Origin: Kluyvera intermedia
GTDB taxonomy: Bacteria; Pseudomonadota; Gammaproteobacteria; Enterobacterales; Enterobacteriaceae
Direction of reading: 5' to 3'
NCBI RefSeq assembly: GCF_021440345.1
Contig: NZ_JAKCNS010000047.1
Span: 1 to 64,000, forward strand
Length of the DNA: 64,000 nt
Positions 26,874 through 36,166 of the stretch are shown piece by piece (position 1 is the first letter of the stretch; each line of letters opens with the position of its first letter). The translations under genes and the position numbers were made by a program. The notes under the pieces are model-generated. The model did no database searches. It saw only the letters and a program-made list of their open reading frames with translations, and had not been told where the DNA came from.

Positions 26874-26917
26874 AAAAAAATGGCCCCTCTCCCTGGCGGG
26901 AAAGGGGCCTGTTTATT
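26874..26917. terminator. Bidirectional terminator between the operon and the porin gene
   Basis: GGCCCCT (26882-26888) pairs with AGGGGCC (26903-26909). The plus strand has a run of seven A before the stem, giving a U-tract for the minus-strand porin transcript, and TGTTTATT after it for the plus-strand operon. Confidence 0.7.
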
Positions 26918-26940
26918 CTCACCGAACGGTGGGGAAAATC

Positions 26941-28209
26941 TTAAAACGCGTTGAACGGATATTCGACGTATACGCGAACTTCGTTGCCGCTGACGTTATA
27001 GTCGCTGGCATTGCTGGATACACGCAGTACCGAGTAGCGAACTTTGAATTTCAGATCTTTCGCCGGGCCGTCCTGGACCTGGTATTGCACCTGGTTAAAC
27101 CACTCGTGCTCTTTACCGTTGCTGGTCTCAGCCGTCTTGATGTTGTCACCGCGAACGTAGGCGGTGGTCCAGCTCAGACCCGGTAAGCCCAGACCGCCGA
27201 AGTCCAGCGCATAGGACGCCTGCCATGAACGCTCATCTTCGCCGTTAAAATCAGACCAGTAGGAGTTTGCCAGCCAGATGGTATTGCCGCCGTCGCCGAC
27301 GCCGCCATGGTTCTGGTAGCCGCCGTAGTTATAGCCGGTGCTGCCGCTGCTCTGCTGGTAGGCGATTTTGAAGGTGTGGATATCCCAGATGTAGCTGGTG
27401 GCCAGGCTCCAGATGGAGTTGCTGCGGCCGGTATCCAGTGAATCGGCATATTCCTGCTCAAGGCGAGAGTTGTAGCCGTTGAAATCGAAGACCAGCTTCT
27501 GAGAGTCGGCCAGCGGCTGTGCGTAGTTCAGGCCAAGATACTGCTTGTTCAGGACGTCTTCCACGTGGGAAGCGTAGAGCGCGCCGCTCAACTGGTCGTT
27601 GAACTGATAGCTGGCACCGCCGAAGGTAATGCTCTTCAGGCCGGTGTTGTGGCTGTCGTCGCTTTTACGCTGCTCGTCGGTCAGGTAACCGGCGTTAACT
27701 TCCAGACCGGCGATCTCTTGCGAAGTCAGCATGGTCCCGGTGTAGCTTTCGTACAGCAGACGCGACTCGTCGGCGGTGATAATGGGCAGCGCCGGACGCT
27801 GGCTACCGTAGCTTAATACGGTGTTGGAGAAACGCATTTTGGCGGTGGCGCCAAACTTCGCCAGGTCGGATTTCGCGCGACCATCGTTGTCCTGAGCAAA
27901 GAAATCAATGCCGCCTGCACCGCTGTTACCGCGGCCGCCATCAAGGCGTACGGCGTACTGCGCGATACCGTCTACGCCAAAGCCGATAGGGCCCTGAGTA
28001 AAGCCGGATTCGAAGGTGGCAATAATTCCCTGGCCCCATTCGCTTTTATCATGCAGGCCATCGCGGTAATCGCGTTTGATATAGGCGTTGCGTAAAAATA
28101 GATCCAGGTGACTGTCATCAACGAATCCCTGGCTCTCAGATTGTTGGCTGGCGAAAGCTGGCGCAGAGGCAATAATACTTAAGGCAATTAAGGCTAATTT
28201 ATTTTTCAC
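26941..28209 (-). CDS. OprD family outer-membrane porin
   Basis: The 422-residue precursor starts at a GTG (VKNKLALIALSIIASAPAFA), giving a clean signal peptide. An in-frame ATG at 28290 would add 27 polar residues before it. Mature features include FVDDSHLDLFLRNAYIKRDYRD near the N-terminus, many alternating beta-strand segments, and a final aromatic Phe (YPFNAF) two residues from the end. OprD/OccD-type porins pass small carboxylates and basic amino acids. Convergent position at the end of the catabolic operon suggests entry of its acidic substrate across the outer membrane. Confidence 0.85.
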   Translation of the reverse strand: MKNKLALIALSIIASAPAFASQQSESQGFVDDSHLDLFLRNAYIKRDYRDGLHDKSEWGQGIIATFESGFTQGPIGFGVDGIAQYAVRLDGGRGNSGAGGIDFFAQDNDGRAKSDLAKFGATAKMRFSNTVLSYGSQRPALPIITADESRLLYESYTGTMLTSQEIAGLEVNAGYLTDEQRKSDDSHNTGLKSITFGGASYQFNDQLSGALYASHVEDVLNKQYLGLNYAQPLADSQKLVFDFNGYNSRLEQEYADSLDTGRSNSIWSLATSYIWDIHTFKIAYQQSSGSTGYNYGGYQNHGGVGDGGNTIWLANSYWSDFNGEDERSWQASYALDFGGLGLPGLSWTTAYVRGDNIKTAETSNGKEHEWFNQVQYQVQDGPAKDLKFKVRYSVLRVSSNASDYNVSGNEVRVYVEYPFNAF

Positions 28210-28598
28210 GGCGGGAACTTCTCTATTTATATCACTGTCGAATTGTGTTGTTACAATTTCGATAGTCGCCTGAAACCGTGTCAAAAGCAATCACTGTATG
28301 AGCGGATGTTTCGCGTCTCTTGGCCTTGCGGAGCTTGCAGCGACGGGTTTCTTTGAGAGGGTGTAGACTATTTAAAAATATGGTTAAAGGTCTTTCTGGA
28401 AGAGAATTAATATATTTTTGTTTTCATTTTTAGAAGGACTGTTTGAGAGCGGAGGGAGTTGCTTATATATTCCTCCTGGTTGACATTTAATCGTATTTAA
28501 CAGTTTGTGCGCTTAAATTATCAATTAATGCCGTTTAGCTATTTTTAATATTTTTTGCTTATTATAGCAAGGGGGCAATATTGCCCCCGGTAAAATGA
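28210..28598. other. Porin promoter region and loiP 3' region
   Basis: No gene is visible. The half nearest the porin should contain its promoter, and it has a near inverted repeat CGAATTGT (28239-28246) with ACAATTTCG (28253-28261). None of the GTTTCATATATGAAAC sites occurs here, so the porin may be controlled separately from the operon. The loiP end holds the palindrome at 28571-28588. Confidence 0.5.
28571..28588 (-). terminator. Palindrome downstream of loiP, possible terminator
   Basis: GGGGGCAATATTGCCCCC is a perfect 18-bp palindrome 11 bases after the loiP stop codon. The T-run on the minus strand is short, so termination is uncertain. Confidence 0.5.
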
Positions 28599-29357
28599 TT
28601 ATTTAATTCCGTCGGCGTTCAGGCGATCGCGGATGTGCTGCGCACGTTCCTGCGAGCCAGGGTGATCGTCAAACATCGAGCTTTGACGGCCATCTTCGAG
28701 TTTCGCCAGCTTCTCAAAGCTGGTGGCAAGGCCGGTTGGGTTAATGCCGCGTTTGCGCAGCAGATCGTAGGAATAGTCATCTGCTTCTGACTCCTGGCGC
28801 TGGGAGAACTGCGAATTCACCAGCTTCTCACCCAGATCGCCCAACTGCGACTGTGACAGGCTGCCGACGATACCCCCTGCGGAGGCTGCCGCAGCGCGAA
28901 GGGCGTTGGTACCAATGGCCACCTGCATGCCTTTCTTCACGTGGCCTAACGCGACGTGGCCCATTTCATGGCCGACAACCGCTTCGACTTCGTTATCATT
29001 CATCAGGTCCATCAGACCGCTGTAAACGCGGATGCAGCCGTTGGCCATTGCGAAGGCGTTAACATCTTTCGCCACGTAGACTTTGTAGTTCACCGGCTGG
29101 CCGTTGATGTTGTCGCCAAGGGCTGCGGCAATCTTATTCAATCGTTTAACGTAGTCGCTGCCGGCTGGAGCGATGGTCGCTTTGCTGTCCATATCCTTGC
29201 AGGCCTGATCGCTCAGGGCTTGTACCTGCTGATCGCTTAAGGAAAACGCCTGCAGTGCGCCGGTACTTGAACTTAATAAGCCGTTTGAATCCATATTCTG
29301 GCAGCCGCTAAGCAGTAAAGTCGTGCCGAAAGCCAGAACTATCGCCCGTTTTTTCAT
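28599..29357 (-). CDS. loiP: Outer-membrane metalloprotease lipoprotein LoiP (YggG)
   Basis: LoiP is a zinc M48 protease in the outer membrane, linked in E. coli to low-osmolarity response. The 252-residue precursor has a lipoprotein signal with the lipobox LLSGC (C19). The HExxH motif is HEMGH at 130-134, and a downstream Glu lies in ESEADDY. Length equals E. coli LoiP. In E. coli this gene lies directly between speB and tktA, so the whole 12.5-28.3 kb region is extra relative to that order. Confidence 0.95.
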   Translation of the reverse strand: MKKRAIVLAFGTTLLLSGCQNMDSNGLLSSSTGALQAFSLSDQQVQALSDQACKDMDSKATIAPAGSDYVKRLNKIAAALGDNINGQPVNYKVYVAKDVNAFAMANGCIRVYSGLMDLMNDNEVEAVVGHEMGHVALGHVKKGMQVAIGTNALRAAAASAGGIVGSLSQSQLGDLGEKLVNSQFSQRQESEADDYSYDLLRKRGINPTGLATSFEKLAKLEDGRQSSMFDDHPGSQERAQHIRDRLNADGIK

Positions 29358-29625
29358 GAGAGTGCTTCCAAAGTCGTTTATCTGATAGTGCCCTGGAATG
29401 GTATCGCCAGAGTGACGTTAAGTATAAAGAATATCGTCAGTTGCGGGCGAGTGGATTACATCTCGTTAACCTCTGTTCCAGAGATTTCTGAATTCGCAAA
29501 AGGATGCTCCATGTACATGCTTTGTCGCATAGGTTACATTGTTGGCACTTTTTTCTGGCACAGCCCGTAACGTGCGCGCCTCGTGGCGTTAGGGTTAGCC
29601 TTCAACAGTCCGAACTGGAGTCAAA

Positions 29626-31617
29626 ATGTCCTCACGTAAAGAGCTTGCTAATGCTATTCGTGCGCTGAGCATGGACGCAGTACAGAAAGCCAAATCCGGT
29701 CACCCGGGTGCCCCTATGGGTATGGCTGACATTGCCGAAGTCCTGTGGCGTGATTTTATGAACCATAACCCACAAAATCCGTCCTGGGCTGACCGTGACC
29801 GCTTTGTACTGTCTAACGGCCACGGCTCCATGCTGATCTATAGCCTGCTGCACCTCACCGGCTACGATCTGCCGATGTCTGAGCTGAAAAATTTCCGTCA
29901 GCTGCACTCCCAGACTCCGGGCCACCCGGAAGTTGGCTACACCGCTGGTGTTGAAACCACCACTGGCCCACTGGGTCAGGGCATTGCAAACGCCGTGGGC
30001 ATGGCGATTGCAGAAAAAACGCTGGCGGCGCAGTTTAACCGTCCAGGCCACGACATCGTTGACCACTTCACCTATGCATTCATGGGCGATGGTTGCATGA
30101 TGGAAGGCATTTCTCACGAAGTGTGCTCCCTGGCCGGTACCCTGAAACTGGGCAAACTGGTTGCGTTCTACGATGACAACGGCATCTCCATCGACGGCCA
30201 CGTTGAAGGCTGGTTCACCGATGATACCGCTAAGCGTTTTGAAGCCTACAACTGGCACGTCATCCGCGGCATCGACGGTCACGACGCTGAAGCGATTAAA
30301 CGCGCAGTAGAAGAAGCACGCGCTGTTACCGACAAACCGTCCCTGCTGATGTGCAAAACCATCATCGGTTTCGGTTCTCCGAACAAGCAAGGTACTCACG
30401 ATTCCCACGGTGCGCCGCTGGGTGACGCTGAGATCGCACTGACCCGCGAACAGCTGGGCTGGAAATATGCGCCGTTCGAAATCCCGGCTGACATCTATGC
30501 GCAGTGGGATGCAAAAGCGGCAGGCCAGGCAAAAGAAGCTAGCTGGAACGAGAAATTTGCTGCTTACGCGAAAGCCTTCCCTCAGGAAGCGGCTGAATTC
30601 ACCCGTCGTATGAAAGGTGATATGCCAGCAGACTTCGACGCGAAAGCGAATGAGTTCATCGCTAAACTGCAGGCCAATCCATCCAAAATCGCGAGCCGTA
30701 AAGCTTCTCAGAACGCGATTGAAGCCTTTGGTCCATTGCTGCCAGAATTCCTCGGCGGCTCTGCTGACCTGGCGCCGTCTAACCTGACTATCTGGTCTGG
30801 TTCTAAACCAATTAACGAAGACATCGCGGGTAACTATATCCATTACGGTGTGCGTGAATTCGGTATGACCGCGATTGCTAACGGTATCTCCCTGCACGGC
30901 GGCTTCCTGCCATACACCTCGACCTTCCTGATGTTCGTTGAATACGCACGTAATGCCGTACGTATGGCTGCGCTGATGAAAAAACGTCAGGTCATGGTTT
31001 ATACCCACGACTCCATCGGTCTGGGCGAAGATGGCCCGACTCACCAGCCGGTAGAGCAGGTTGCTTCTCTGCGTGTGACCCCGAACATGTCCACATGGCG
31101 TCCATGTGACCAGGTTGAATCTGCGGTAGCGTGGAAATACGGCGTAGAACGTCAGGACGGCCCAACCGCGCTGATCCTCTCCCGTCAGAACCTGGCACAG
31201 CAGGAACGTACCGAAGAGCAGCTGGCGAACATCGCTCGCGGCGGCTACGTGCTGAAAGACTGTGCGGGTCAGCCTGAACTTATCTTCATCGCGACCGGTT
31301 CTGAAGTTGAGCTGGCGGTTGCCGCTTACGAAAAACTGACTGCCGAAGGCGTGAAGGCGCGCGTGGTTTCCATGCCGTCAACCGACGCATTCGACAAGCA
31401 GGATGCGGCTTACCGTGAATCCGTGCTGCCAAAAGCGGTCTCCGCTCGCGTGGCAGTGGAAGCGGGTATCGCTGACTACTGGTTCAAATACGTGGGTCTG
31501 AACGGCGCTATCGTCGGCATGACCACCTTCGGCGAGTCTGCTCCGGCAGAGCTGCTGTTCGAAGAGTTCGGCTTTACCGTCGACAACGTTGTCGCGAAAG
31601 CGAAAGCGCTGCTGTAG
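29626..31617 (+). CDS. tktA: Transketolase A
   Basis: TktA transfers two-carbon units between sugar phosphates in the non-oxidative pentose phosphate pathway using thiamine diphosphate. The 663-residue protein matches E. coli TktA in length. The ThDP motif starts GDGCMMEG and ends near FYDDNGIS, and the pyrimidine-binding domain has the VREFGM segment with the essential Glu. The C-terminal domain begins near residue 540. A strong terminator follows at 31632-31664. Confidence 0.98.
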   Translation: MSSRKELANAIRALSMDAVQKAKSGHPGAPMGMADIAEVLWRDFMNHNPQNPSWADRDRFVLSNGHGSMLIYSLLHLTGYDLPMSELKNFRQLHSQTPGHPEVGYTAGVETTTGPLGQGIANAVGMAIAEKTLAAQFNRPGHDIVDHFTYAFMGDGCMMEGISHEVCSLAGTLKLGKLVAFYDDNGISIDGHVEGWFTDDTAKRFEAYNWHVIRGIDGHDAEAIKRAVEEARAVTDKPSLLMCKTIIGFGSPNKQGTHDSHGAPLGDAEIALTREQLGWKYAPFEIPADIYAQWDAKAAGQAKEASWNEKFAAYAKAFPQEAAEFTRRMKGDMPADFDAKANEFIAKLQANPSKIASRKASQNAIEAFGPLLPEFLGGSADLAPSNLTIWSGSKPINEDIAGNYIHYGVREFGMTAIANGISLHGGFLPYTSTFLMFVEYARNAVRMAALMKKRQVMVYTHDSIGLGEDGPTHQPVEQVASLRVTPNMSTWRPCDQVESAVAWKYGVERQDGPTALILSRQNLAQQERTEEQLANIARGGYVLKDCAGQPELIFIATGSEVELAVAAYEKLTAEGVKARVVSMPSTDAFDKQDAAYRESVLPKAVSARVAVEAGIADYWFKYVGLNGAIVGMTTFGESAPAELLFEEFGFTVDNVVAKAKALL

Positions 31618-31631
31618 TTTTAAGGCAGTGG

Positions 31632-31664
31632 AAAACGGGTCGCTCAGGCGGCCCGTTTTTTTTT
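31632..31664 (+). terminator. Rho-independent terminator of tktA
   Basis: AACGGGTCGC and GCGGCCCGTT form a GC-rich stem with a TCAG loop, followed by nine T residues. The A-run on the other side may also serve the convergent ECF ATPase gene. Confidence 0.92.
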
Positions 31665-31666
31665 GT

Positions 31667-32338
31667 CTACACGAAAGGTGAGGCGTTGGCGGCGCGTAAG
31701 TGGCCGTTTTCAAGGCGAACCACGCGAGGAAAGTGGCGCTCGGTAAAGCGGCTGTCGTGGCTGATGGCGACCACGCTGGTTCCTCTCTGGCGGCAAACCG
31801 CCAGCCAGTTTTCGAATACGGTCAGCCAATAGTCATCAAAATCACGGCTCGGTTCGTCGAGCATCAGAATCGCGGGTGCCATGGCTTCAAGACTGGCGAC
31901 GGCGACCATCCGCCGCTGGGCGGTATGCAAATCCAAAGGGTGCGCTTCGGCAACGTCTGTCAGTTGGCACAATTGCAGAGCATCAGCGGTGCGTTGCGCA
32001 ACTTCCGCGGCGGGCAGTTTTTGCAGCCGCAGGCCAAAGGCCACTTCTTCTGCCACATTGCTGTGAAATATTTGATTTTCTGCCTCCTGAAACAGCACGC
32101 CAATCAGCGTTGCGCGCTCACGGTTTTTCAGTTGCGCAATCGGGCTGTCGTGTAGTGTTATCGTGCCGGACTCCGGTGACAATAAGCCCGCCATCACCCG
32201 CAGCAGCGTGGATTTTCCCGCGCCGTTGTCACCGGTTAACGCCAGCCACTCCCCAGCGTTAAGCTGTAGCGAGATATCTTTCAGACAAGGTGCTGAGGTA
32301 TTCGGCCAGCGAAAACTGACTCCATTTAAAATCAACAT
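31667..32338 (-). CDS. ECF transporter ATP-binding protein (A'-type)
   Basis: The 223-residue ABC ATPase has Walker A GDNGAGKST (36-44), a Q-loop in FQEAENQ, Walker B ILMLDE (D160, E161) and an H-loop ISHD (H193). The signature motif is degenerate: LHTAQ (136-140) replaces LSGGQ. The start at 32338 overlaps the end of the upstream ATPase gene and gives MLILNGVSF. It forms a unit with 32332, 32997 and 33705. The pairing with its partner appears asymmetric. The transported substrate is unknown. Confidence 0.82.
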   Translation of the reverse strand: MLILNGVSFRWPNTSAPCLKDISLQLNAGEWLALTGDNGAGKSTLLRVMAGLLSPESGTITLHDSPIAQLKNRERATLIGVLFQEAENQIFHSNVAEEVAFGLRLQKLPAAEVAQRTADALQLCQLTDVAEAHPLDLHTAQRRMVAVASLEAMAPAILMLDEPSRDFDDYWLTVFENWLAVCRQRGTSVVAISHDSRFTERHFPRVVRLENGHLRAANASPFV

Positions 32339-33009
32339 AGCGTTGCCAATGCCCCGTTTTGCAGTTGCCAGGCCTGCTGGCAAAAATCGATGAATGGAGT
32401 GCGGTTGCGCTCGAACAATATCACCAGCGAGCCTTGTTTCTGTGCCCAGCTCTGCAGACGCGCCAGGAGCAGGCCGGTTATCCCGGCGGTCAGGCGACTG
32501 AATGCTTCGTCGAGGATTAAAATCTTCGGCTGCATCGCCAGCGCGCAGGCTATCACCACCCGCTGGGTTTCACCGCCGGAGAGGGTTCCCGGATGACGCT
32601 GACGCAGCGGCTGACATTCCGTCAGGGTCAGCGCGTTATCTATCCGGCGCAGAATTTCATCTTCTGGCAGGCAGAGATTCTCCGGGCCAAAAGCCACCTC
32701 TTCCTCCACGCTGAAGGTACAGCCCGACAGTTGCAGGTAGGGTGATTGTTGGACCAGTTGAATGGTTTGCGACTGCTCGACCAGCGAGAGCTGGCCGATG
32801 GGCGATCCCAGCAGCTTTCCAATACCCTCAATGCTGCCGGGCAGAAAATCGGGATACCAGCCGGCCATCAGCTGCGCCAGCGTACTTTTACCACTGCCGT
32901 TATCGCCAAAAATAGCGACCATGCCGGGGGCATCGTAGTGAAAGTTGATACTGGCCGATGGACGCGCTGCATGGGTTGGTAGATAGCGAAACTGTTCTAA
33001 CGTAACCAT
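32332..33009 (-). CDS. ECF transporter ATP-binding protein (A-type)
   Basis: The 225-residue ABC ATPase has Walker A GDNGSGKST (35-43), a canonical signature LSGGE (143-147) and Walker B ILILDEA (D167, E168). After strand VILF the H-loop histidine is absent (FERNR). The start at 33009 was chosen because AGGGG lies seven bases upstream. An ATG at 33015 is possible. Its stop overlaps the next ATPase. Together the two ATPases would give one complete and one degenerate ATP site. Confidence 0.82.
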   Translation of the reverse strand: MVTLEQFRYLPTHAARPSASINFHYDAPGMVAIFGDNGSGKSTLAQLMAGWYPDFLPGSIEGIGKLLGSPIGQLSLVEQSQTIQLVQQSPYLQLSGCTFSVEEEVAFGPENLCLPEDEILRRIDNALTLTECQPLRQRHPGTLSGGETQRVVIACALAMQPKILILDEAFSRLTAGITGLLLARLQSWAQKQGSLVILFERNRTPFIDFCQQAWQLQNGALATLC

Positions 33010-33704
33010 AGCCATACCCCTGTTTCGATTAGTATCGCTAGCACCATGGTGTATCGGGCCGCACGTTGCAAAGCGCTGTCCTCGGGAGCCCATAGGGTCG
33101 TGCGCCGAGGATGCAGACGAAAAGCACGCATATCGAGTGCGGCACCGCGAACCACCAAATCGTTGAGCGCATTGTGCGTCAGCGGGACTATCAGCGCGGG
33201 CATGGCACGCAGGCGCTGATACCAGCGTTCATCAAGCGGTACACCGCGTGCTCGCTGGGCCTCGTGAATAATCGCCAGCTGTCGTTTGAGCTGCTCAACG
33301 ACCAGCAGCGGGCCGGCAAACAGATAGGCAACGCCAGGCGGTAGGCGAGAGGCAAACAGGGCGCGGATAAACCGCGATATCGGGACGTAGTGCATCCAAA
33401 GCTGCGACGTCGAGACAATCGCCAGGATCCGCAGCCACAGCGTGGTGGCATCGGCCCAGCGTTCCGGCGTGCGCGGTTGCCCGCTAATCCACTCCGTTAG
33501 CCAACCGCCGTGGACCAGCCACAGGCCAATTCCCAAAGGAACCATCAACCAGACCACATACTTTGCCCGAGGACGCGTGGCCTTCATACACACCAACAGC
33601 AGGAATACCGTCGCGCTGTAAACGTTAAGCGCGATGCCGGCTGGCAGCAGTAGCGTGGAGCACGCGGCGAGCGCCCACAGGGTCAGCGAGGTAAACGGAT
33701 GCAT
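32997..33704 (-). CDS. ECF transporter transmembrane T-component
   Basis: The 235-residue protein has several membrane helices in its N-terminal half. A cytoplasmic coupling segment follows with EAQRARGVPL and RGAALDMRAF, corresponding to the two Arg-containing coupling helices of EcfT proteins that contact the ATPases. It overlaps the downstream ATPase gene and abuts the S-component gene with no gap. It is the scaffold of the importer. Resemblance to CbiQ/BioN is at family level only. Confidence 0.8.
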   Translation of the reverse strand: MHPFTSLTLWALAACSTLLLPAGIALNVYSATVFLLLVCMKATRPRAKYVVWLMVPLGIGLWLVHGGWLTEWISGQPRTPERWADATTLWLRILAIVSTSQLWMHYVPISRFIRALFASRLPPGVAYLFAGPLLVVEQLKRQLAIIHEAQRARGVPLDERWYQRLRAMPALIVPLTHNALNDLVVRGAALDMRAFRLHPRRTTLWAPEDSALQRAARYTMVLAILIETGVWLWLR

Positions 33705-34283
33705 TTAGCGTACGGCGGCCATCGTCGGGAAGTGACGTGTGGTGCGCAACGGGAGTTGGCGCAGCAGTACCCAGACAATCACCGCCGTCAGAATTTTATC
33801 CACCAGATTGGCCCCTATCACCGTGACGGCAACGGACTCCACCAGATCCTGACCAGCCGAGTGCATCCAGGCGACAAATAAATCGGCGCCGCTGCCGGTG
33901 ACGCCGCCAAACAGCGTGGTGCGGATAGGCACGGCCACGATGGTCACGGCAAGGGTAATCACTACGCCGCTAGCCACCACTTTGGGCAAGGTGCGAAACC
34001 AACCTGCCCGCGCCAGCCATCCGGCGACGAGACCGATAACCATCGCTACCGGCGCGAAGGCGGCGGCGATAGGGTCGGTCAGGATCCCCCACAGCAGGTT
34101 GGTGAGCAATCCGGTTAACATTCCCACCACCGGGCCCAGCAGCACCGCGCTGATTAAAGTGCCAATGGAGTCGAGAAAAATGGGCAATTTCAACATGCTG
34201 ATGAGCTGGCCACCGACCATATTGATAGCGATAGCAATGACAATCAGCGCCAGGGACTGGCTGGAAAATTGGCGACGCGCCAT
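33705..34283 (-). CDS. ECF transporter substrate-binding S-component
   Basis: The 192-residue protein has about six hydrophobic helices, the size and profile of ECF S-components, which bind a vitamin, metal or related micronutrient. Segments such as FLDSIGTLISAVLLGPVVGMLTG are typical of the group. The stop codon directly abuts the T-component start. The substrate cannot be assigned, because no known riboswitch or vitamin gene lies next to it. Confidence 0.75.
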   Translation of the reverse strand: MARRQFSSQSLALIVIAIAINMVGGQLISMLKLPIFLDSIGTLISAVLLGPVVGMLTGLLTNLLWGILTDPIAAAFAPVAMVIGLVAGWLARAGWFRTLPKVVASGVVITLAVTIVAVPIRTTLFGGVTGSGADLFVAWMHSAGQDLVESVAVTVIGANLVDKILTAVIVWVLLRQLPLRTTRHFPTMAAVR

Positions 34284-34305
34284 AAAAACCTCTTATCAGT
34301 GAATT

Positions 34306-34725
34306 TTATCGGGAAGTAATAACCAGTTCGTCATAGCCAGAGACGGCACACGGCTGGCGGCTAAATGCCAGTGCGTTGAGCTCGCCAATGACCAGTTCAA
34401 GCGTGGTTCGCACGGTGCAGCCCGGCATCATGTGGCCGCCCAGCATCGCCCCCTGCGGGTCAGAGACCGCCAGATGGAGATGTTCGCCGGTGAGTTCCAG
34501 CGTGCCGTTAAGGGAAATGACTTCAAACGTACCGTTCAACAGGGTGGTTTCGTCCTGACCGGCATAACGTAAGGCGACGTCCGTCAGGCTTCCGGTACAA
34601 CCGGCAATCCACGCGGCCTGTAGCGAGTTCTGTTGGATAAATTCGTGAAGCTGAGCGAATACTTCCTGACCCGGAAGTAAGCGAAGCGCATAAAAGCGAG
34701 CGGTTGAAGAGTGGGGCGCAATCAT
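34306..34725 (-). CDS. PPC/DUF296 domain protein
   Basis: The 139-residue protein is a single PPC (DUF296) domain, a trimeric fold found in bacterial stand-alone proteins and plant AT-hook proteins. The conserved core GEHLHLAVSDPQG, then GGHMMPGCTVRTTLE, is present, with His residues that bind metal in some members. Biochemical function is not established. It is the first gene of the unit with the ECF transporter, 22 bases before the S-component gene, so it may bind, modify or sense the imported compound. Confidence 0.8.
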   Translation of the reverse strand: MIAPHSSTARFYALRLLPGQEVFAQLHEFIQQNSLQAAWIAGCTGSLTDVALRYAGQDETTLLNGTFEVISLNGTLELTGEHLHLAVSDPQGAMLGGHMMPGCTVRTTLELVIGELNALAFSRQPCAVSGYDELVITSR

Positions 34726-34889
34726 GTTTGGGGGACTCCGAGACTCGGACGTGGCGGTGATAATATCGACACTGGATAATTTGCTTTCTGATATAAATCA
34801 GGATTTACGCCGCAGCAACGAAATTATCTTGCTACGCTTATGCACAATTCTGGGATGTGGAATAAATTGGCCTTCTCATTGCGCAAAAA

Positions 34890-34905
34890 TGTGACGCAAG
34901 TCAGA
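34890..34905. promoter_or_regulatory. CRP-like site upstream of epd
   Basis: TGTGA, six bases, TCAGA matches the CRP consensus except at one position. It lies about 200 bp upstream of epd. In E. coli the epd-pgk-fbaA region is under CRP control, which supports the call. Confidence 0.55.
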
Positions 34906-34962
34906 TAACCGCTTTCTGTAACTGGACAATCATTCCTTTTATTCCGTGTTTCGCTTATTCTA

Positions 34963-34978
34963 GCTGAAGCGTTTCAGT
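34963..34978. promoter_or_regulatory. Cra (FruR) operator upstream of epd
   Basis: GCTGAAGCGTTTCAGT matches the Cra consensus, with TGAA-CG-TTCA arms. Cra represses glycolytic genes and is known to act at epd-pgk in E. coli. The site is about 120 bp upstream of the epd start. Confidence 0.8.
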
Positions 34979-35098
34979 TGGCAGTTTGTTCGACATTTAA
35001 CCAATCAGTCACTGTTTGTGGCGGGTAAGGTTTCCCAGAACTCGTGGCTGCATTACTCTGTGAGCCACTTTGCTTCGGGATAACCTTGCAGGAGACCT

Positions 35099-36127
35099 AT
35101 GACCGTACGCGTAGCGATTAATGGCTTCGGTCGCATTGGACGTAACGTGGTTCGTGCTTTGTATGAATCCGGACGCCGTGCGGAAATTACCGTAGTGGCT
35201 ATCAACGAACTGGCCGATGCTGCCGGCATCGCGCATTTGTTGAAGTATGACACCAGTCATGGGCGCTTTGCCTGGGATGTCCGCCAGGAGCGAGAGCAGC
35301 TCTACGTCGGCGACGATTCCATCCGTCTTCTGCATGAGCGCTCAATAGACGCGCTCCCCTGGCGTGAACTGTCGGTGGATGTGGTGTTGGACTGTACCGG
35401 CGTATACGGTACGCGCGAAGACGGCGAAGCGCATATTGCCGCCGGCGCGAAGAAGGTGCTCTTTTCACATCCTGGCAGCAACGATCTTGACGCCACTGTC
35501 GTATTCGGCGTTAACCAACATGAACTGCGCGCGGAACACCGCATTGTTTCCAATGCCTCCTGTACCACGAATTGCATCATTCCCGTCATCAAACTGTTAG
35601 ATGATGCTTACGGCATTGAATCCGGTACGGTCACGACTATTCACTCCGCGATGCATGACCAACAGGTGATTGACGCCTATCACCCGGATTTACGCCGCAC
35701 GCGCGCGGCAAGCCAATCGATCATTCCGGTAGATACTAAACTTGCGGCGGGTATTGCCCGTATTTTCCCTAAGTTTAGTGACCATTTTGAGGCGATTGCG
35801 GTGCGCGTACCGACCATCAACGTGACGGCGATTGACCTGAGCGTAACGGTGAAGAAGCCGGTAAAAGCCCATGAAGTCAACCAGTTGCTGCAAAAAGCAG
35901 CACAGGGTACATTTCATGGTATAGTTGACTATACGGAATTACCGTTGGTCTCGACTGATTTTAATCACGACCCGCACAGTGCCATTGTTGATGGTACGCA
36001 GACGCGGGTGAGTGGAGCACATCTGATCAAAACGCTGGTCTGGTGTGATAACGAATGGGGCTTTGCTAACCGAATGCTCGACACGACGTTAGCAATGGCA
36101 GCTATTGGTTTCAGGCTCGACGCTTGA
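35099..36127 (+). CDS. epd: Erythrose-4-phosphate dehydrogenase
   Basis: Epd oxidises erythrose 4-phosphate to 4-phosphoerythronate with NAD, the first step toward pyridoxal phosphate. The 342-residue protein is a GAPDH relative with the N-terminal [11 protein letters not shown]ossmann motif and the active-site Cys in SNASCTTNC (C155). It is slightly longer than E. coli Epd (339). GCAGGAGACCT precedes the ATG. It heads the epd-pgk-fbaA cluster. Confidence 0.96.
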   Translation: MTVRVAINGFGRIGRNVVRALYESGRRAEITVVAINELADAAGIAHLLKYDTSHGRFAWDVRQEREQLYVGDDSIRLLHERSIDALPWRELSVDVVLDCTGVYGTREDGEAHIAAGAKKVLFSHPGSNDLDATVVFGVNQHELRAEHRIVSNASCTTNCIIPVIKLLDDAYGIESGTVTTIHSAMHDQQVIDAYHPDLRRTRAASQSIIPVDTKLAAGIARIFPKFSDHFEAIAVRVPTINVTAIDLSVTVKKPVKAHEVNQLLQKAAQGTFHGIVDYTELPLVSTDFNHDPHSAIVDGTQTRVSGAHLIKTLVWCDNEWGFANRMLDTTLAMAAIGFRLDA

Positions 36128-36166
36128 GCGTCGACAAAACTTTAAGTATCAACGAGAGGATTCACC

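Larger units (their letters stand above)
34726..35098. other. Divergent promoter region between the PPC-ECF unit and epd
   Basis: No gene is visible. The region contains a CRP-like site (34890-34905) and a Cra operator (34963-34978) on the epd side. A small dyad near the PPC gene (TCCGAGACTCGGA) lies within about 20 bases of its start. No known riboswitch was recognised. Confidence 0.5.

Noticed and set aside
12536..28209. The island as a classical mobile element
   Set aside because: No integrase, transposase, tRNA attachment site or flanking direct repeat was seen. It may be ancestral in the genus rather than mobile.
29632..31044. Antisense open frame of 470 codons opposite tktA
   Set aside because: It is the mirror of a highly biased, strongly expressed gene. 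The product has no recognisable domain, and the plus-strand gene is unmistakable.
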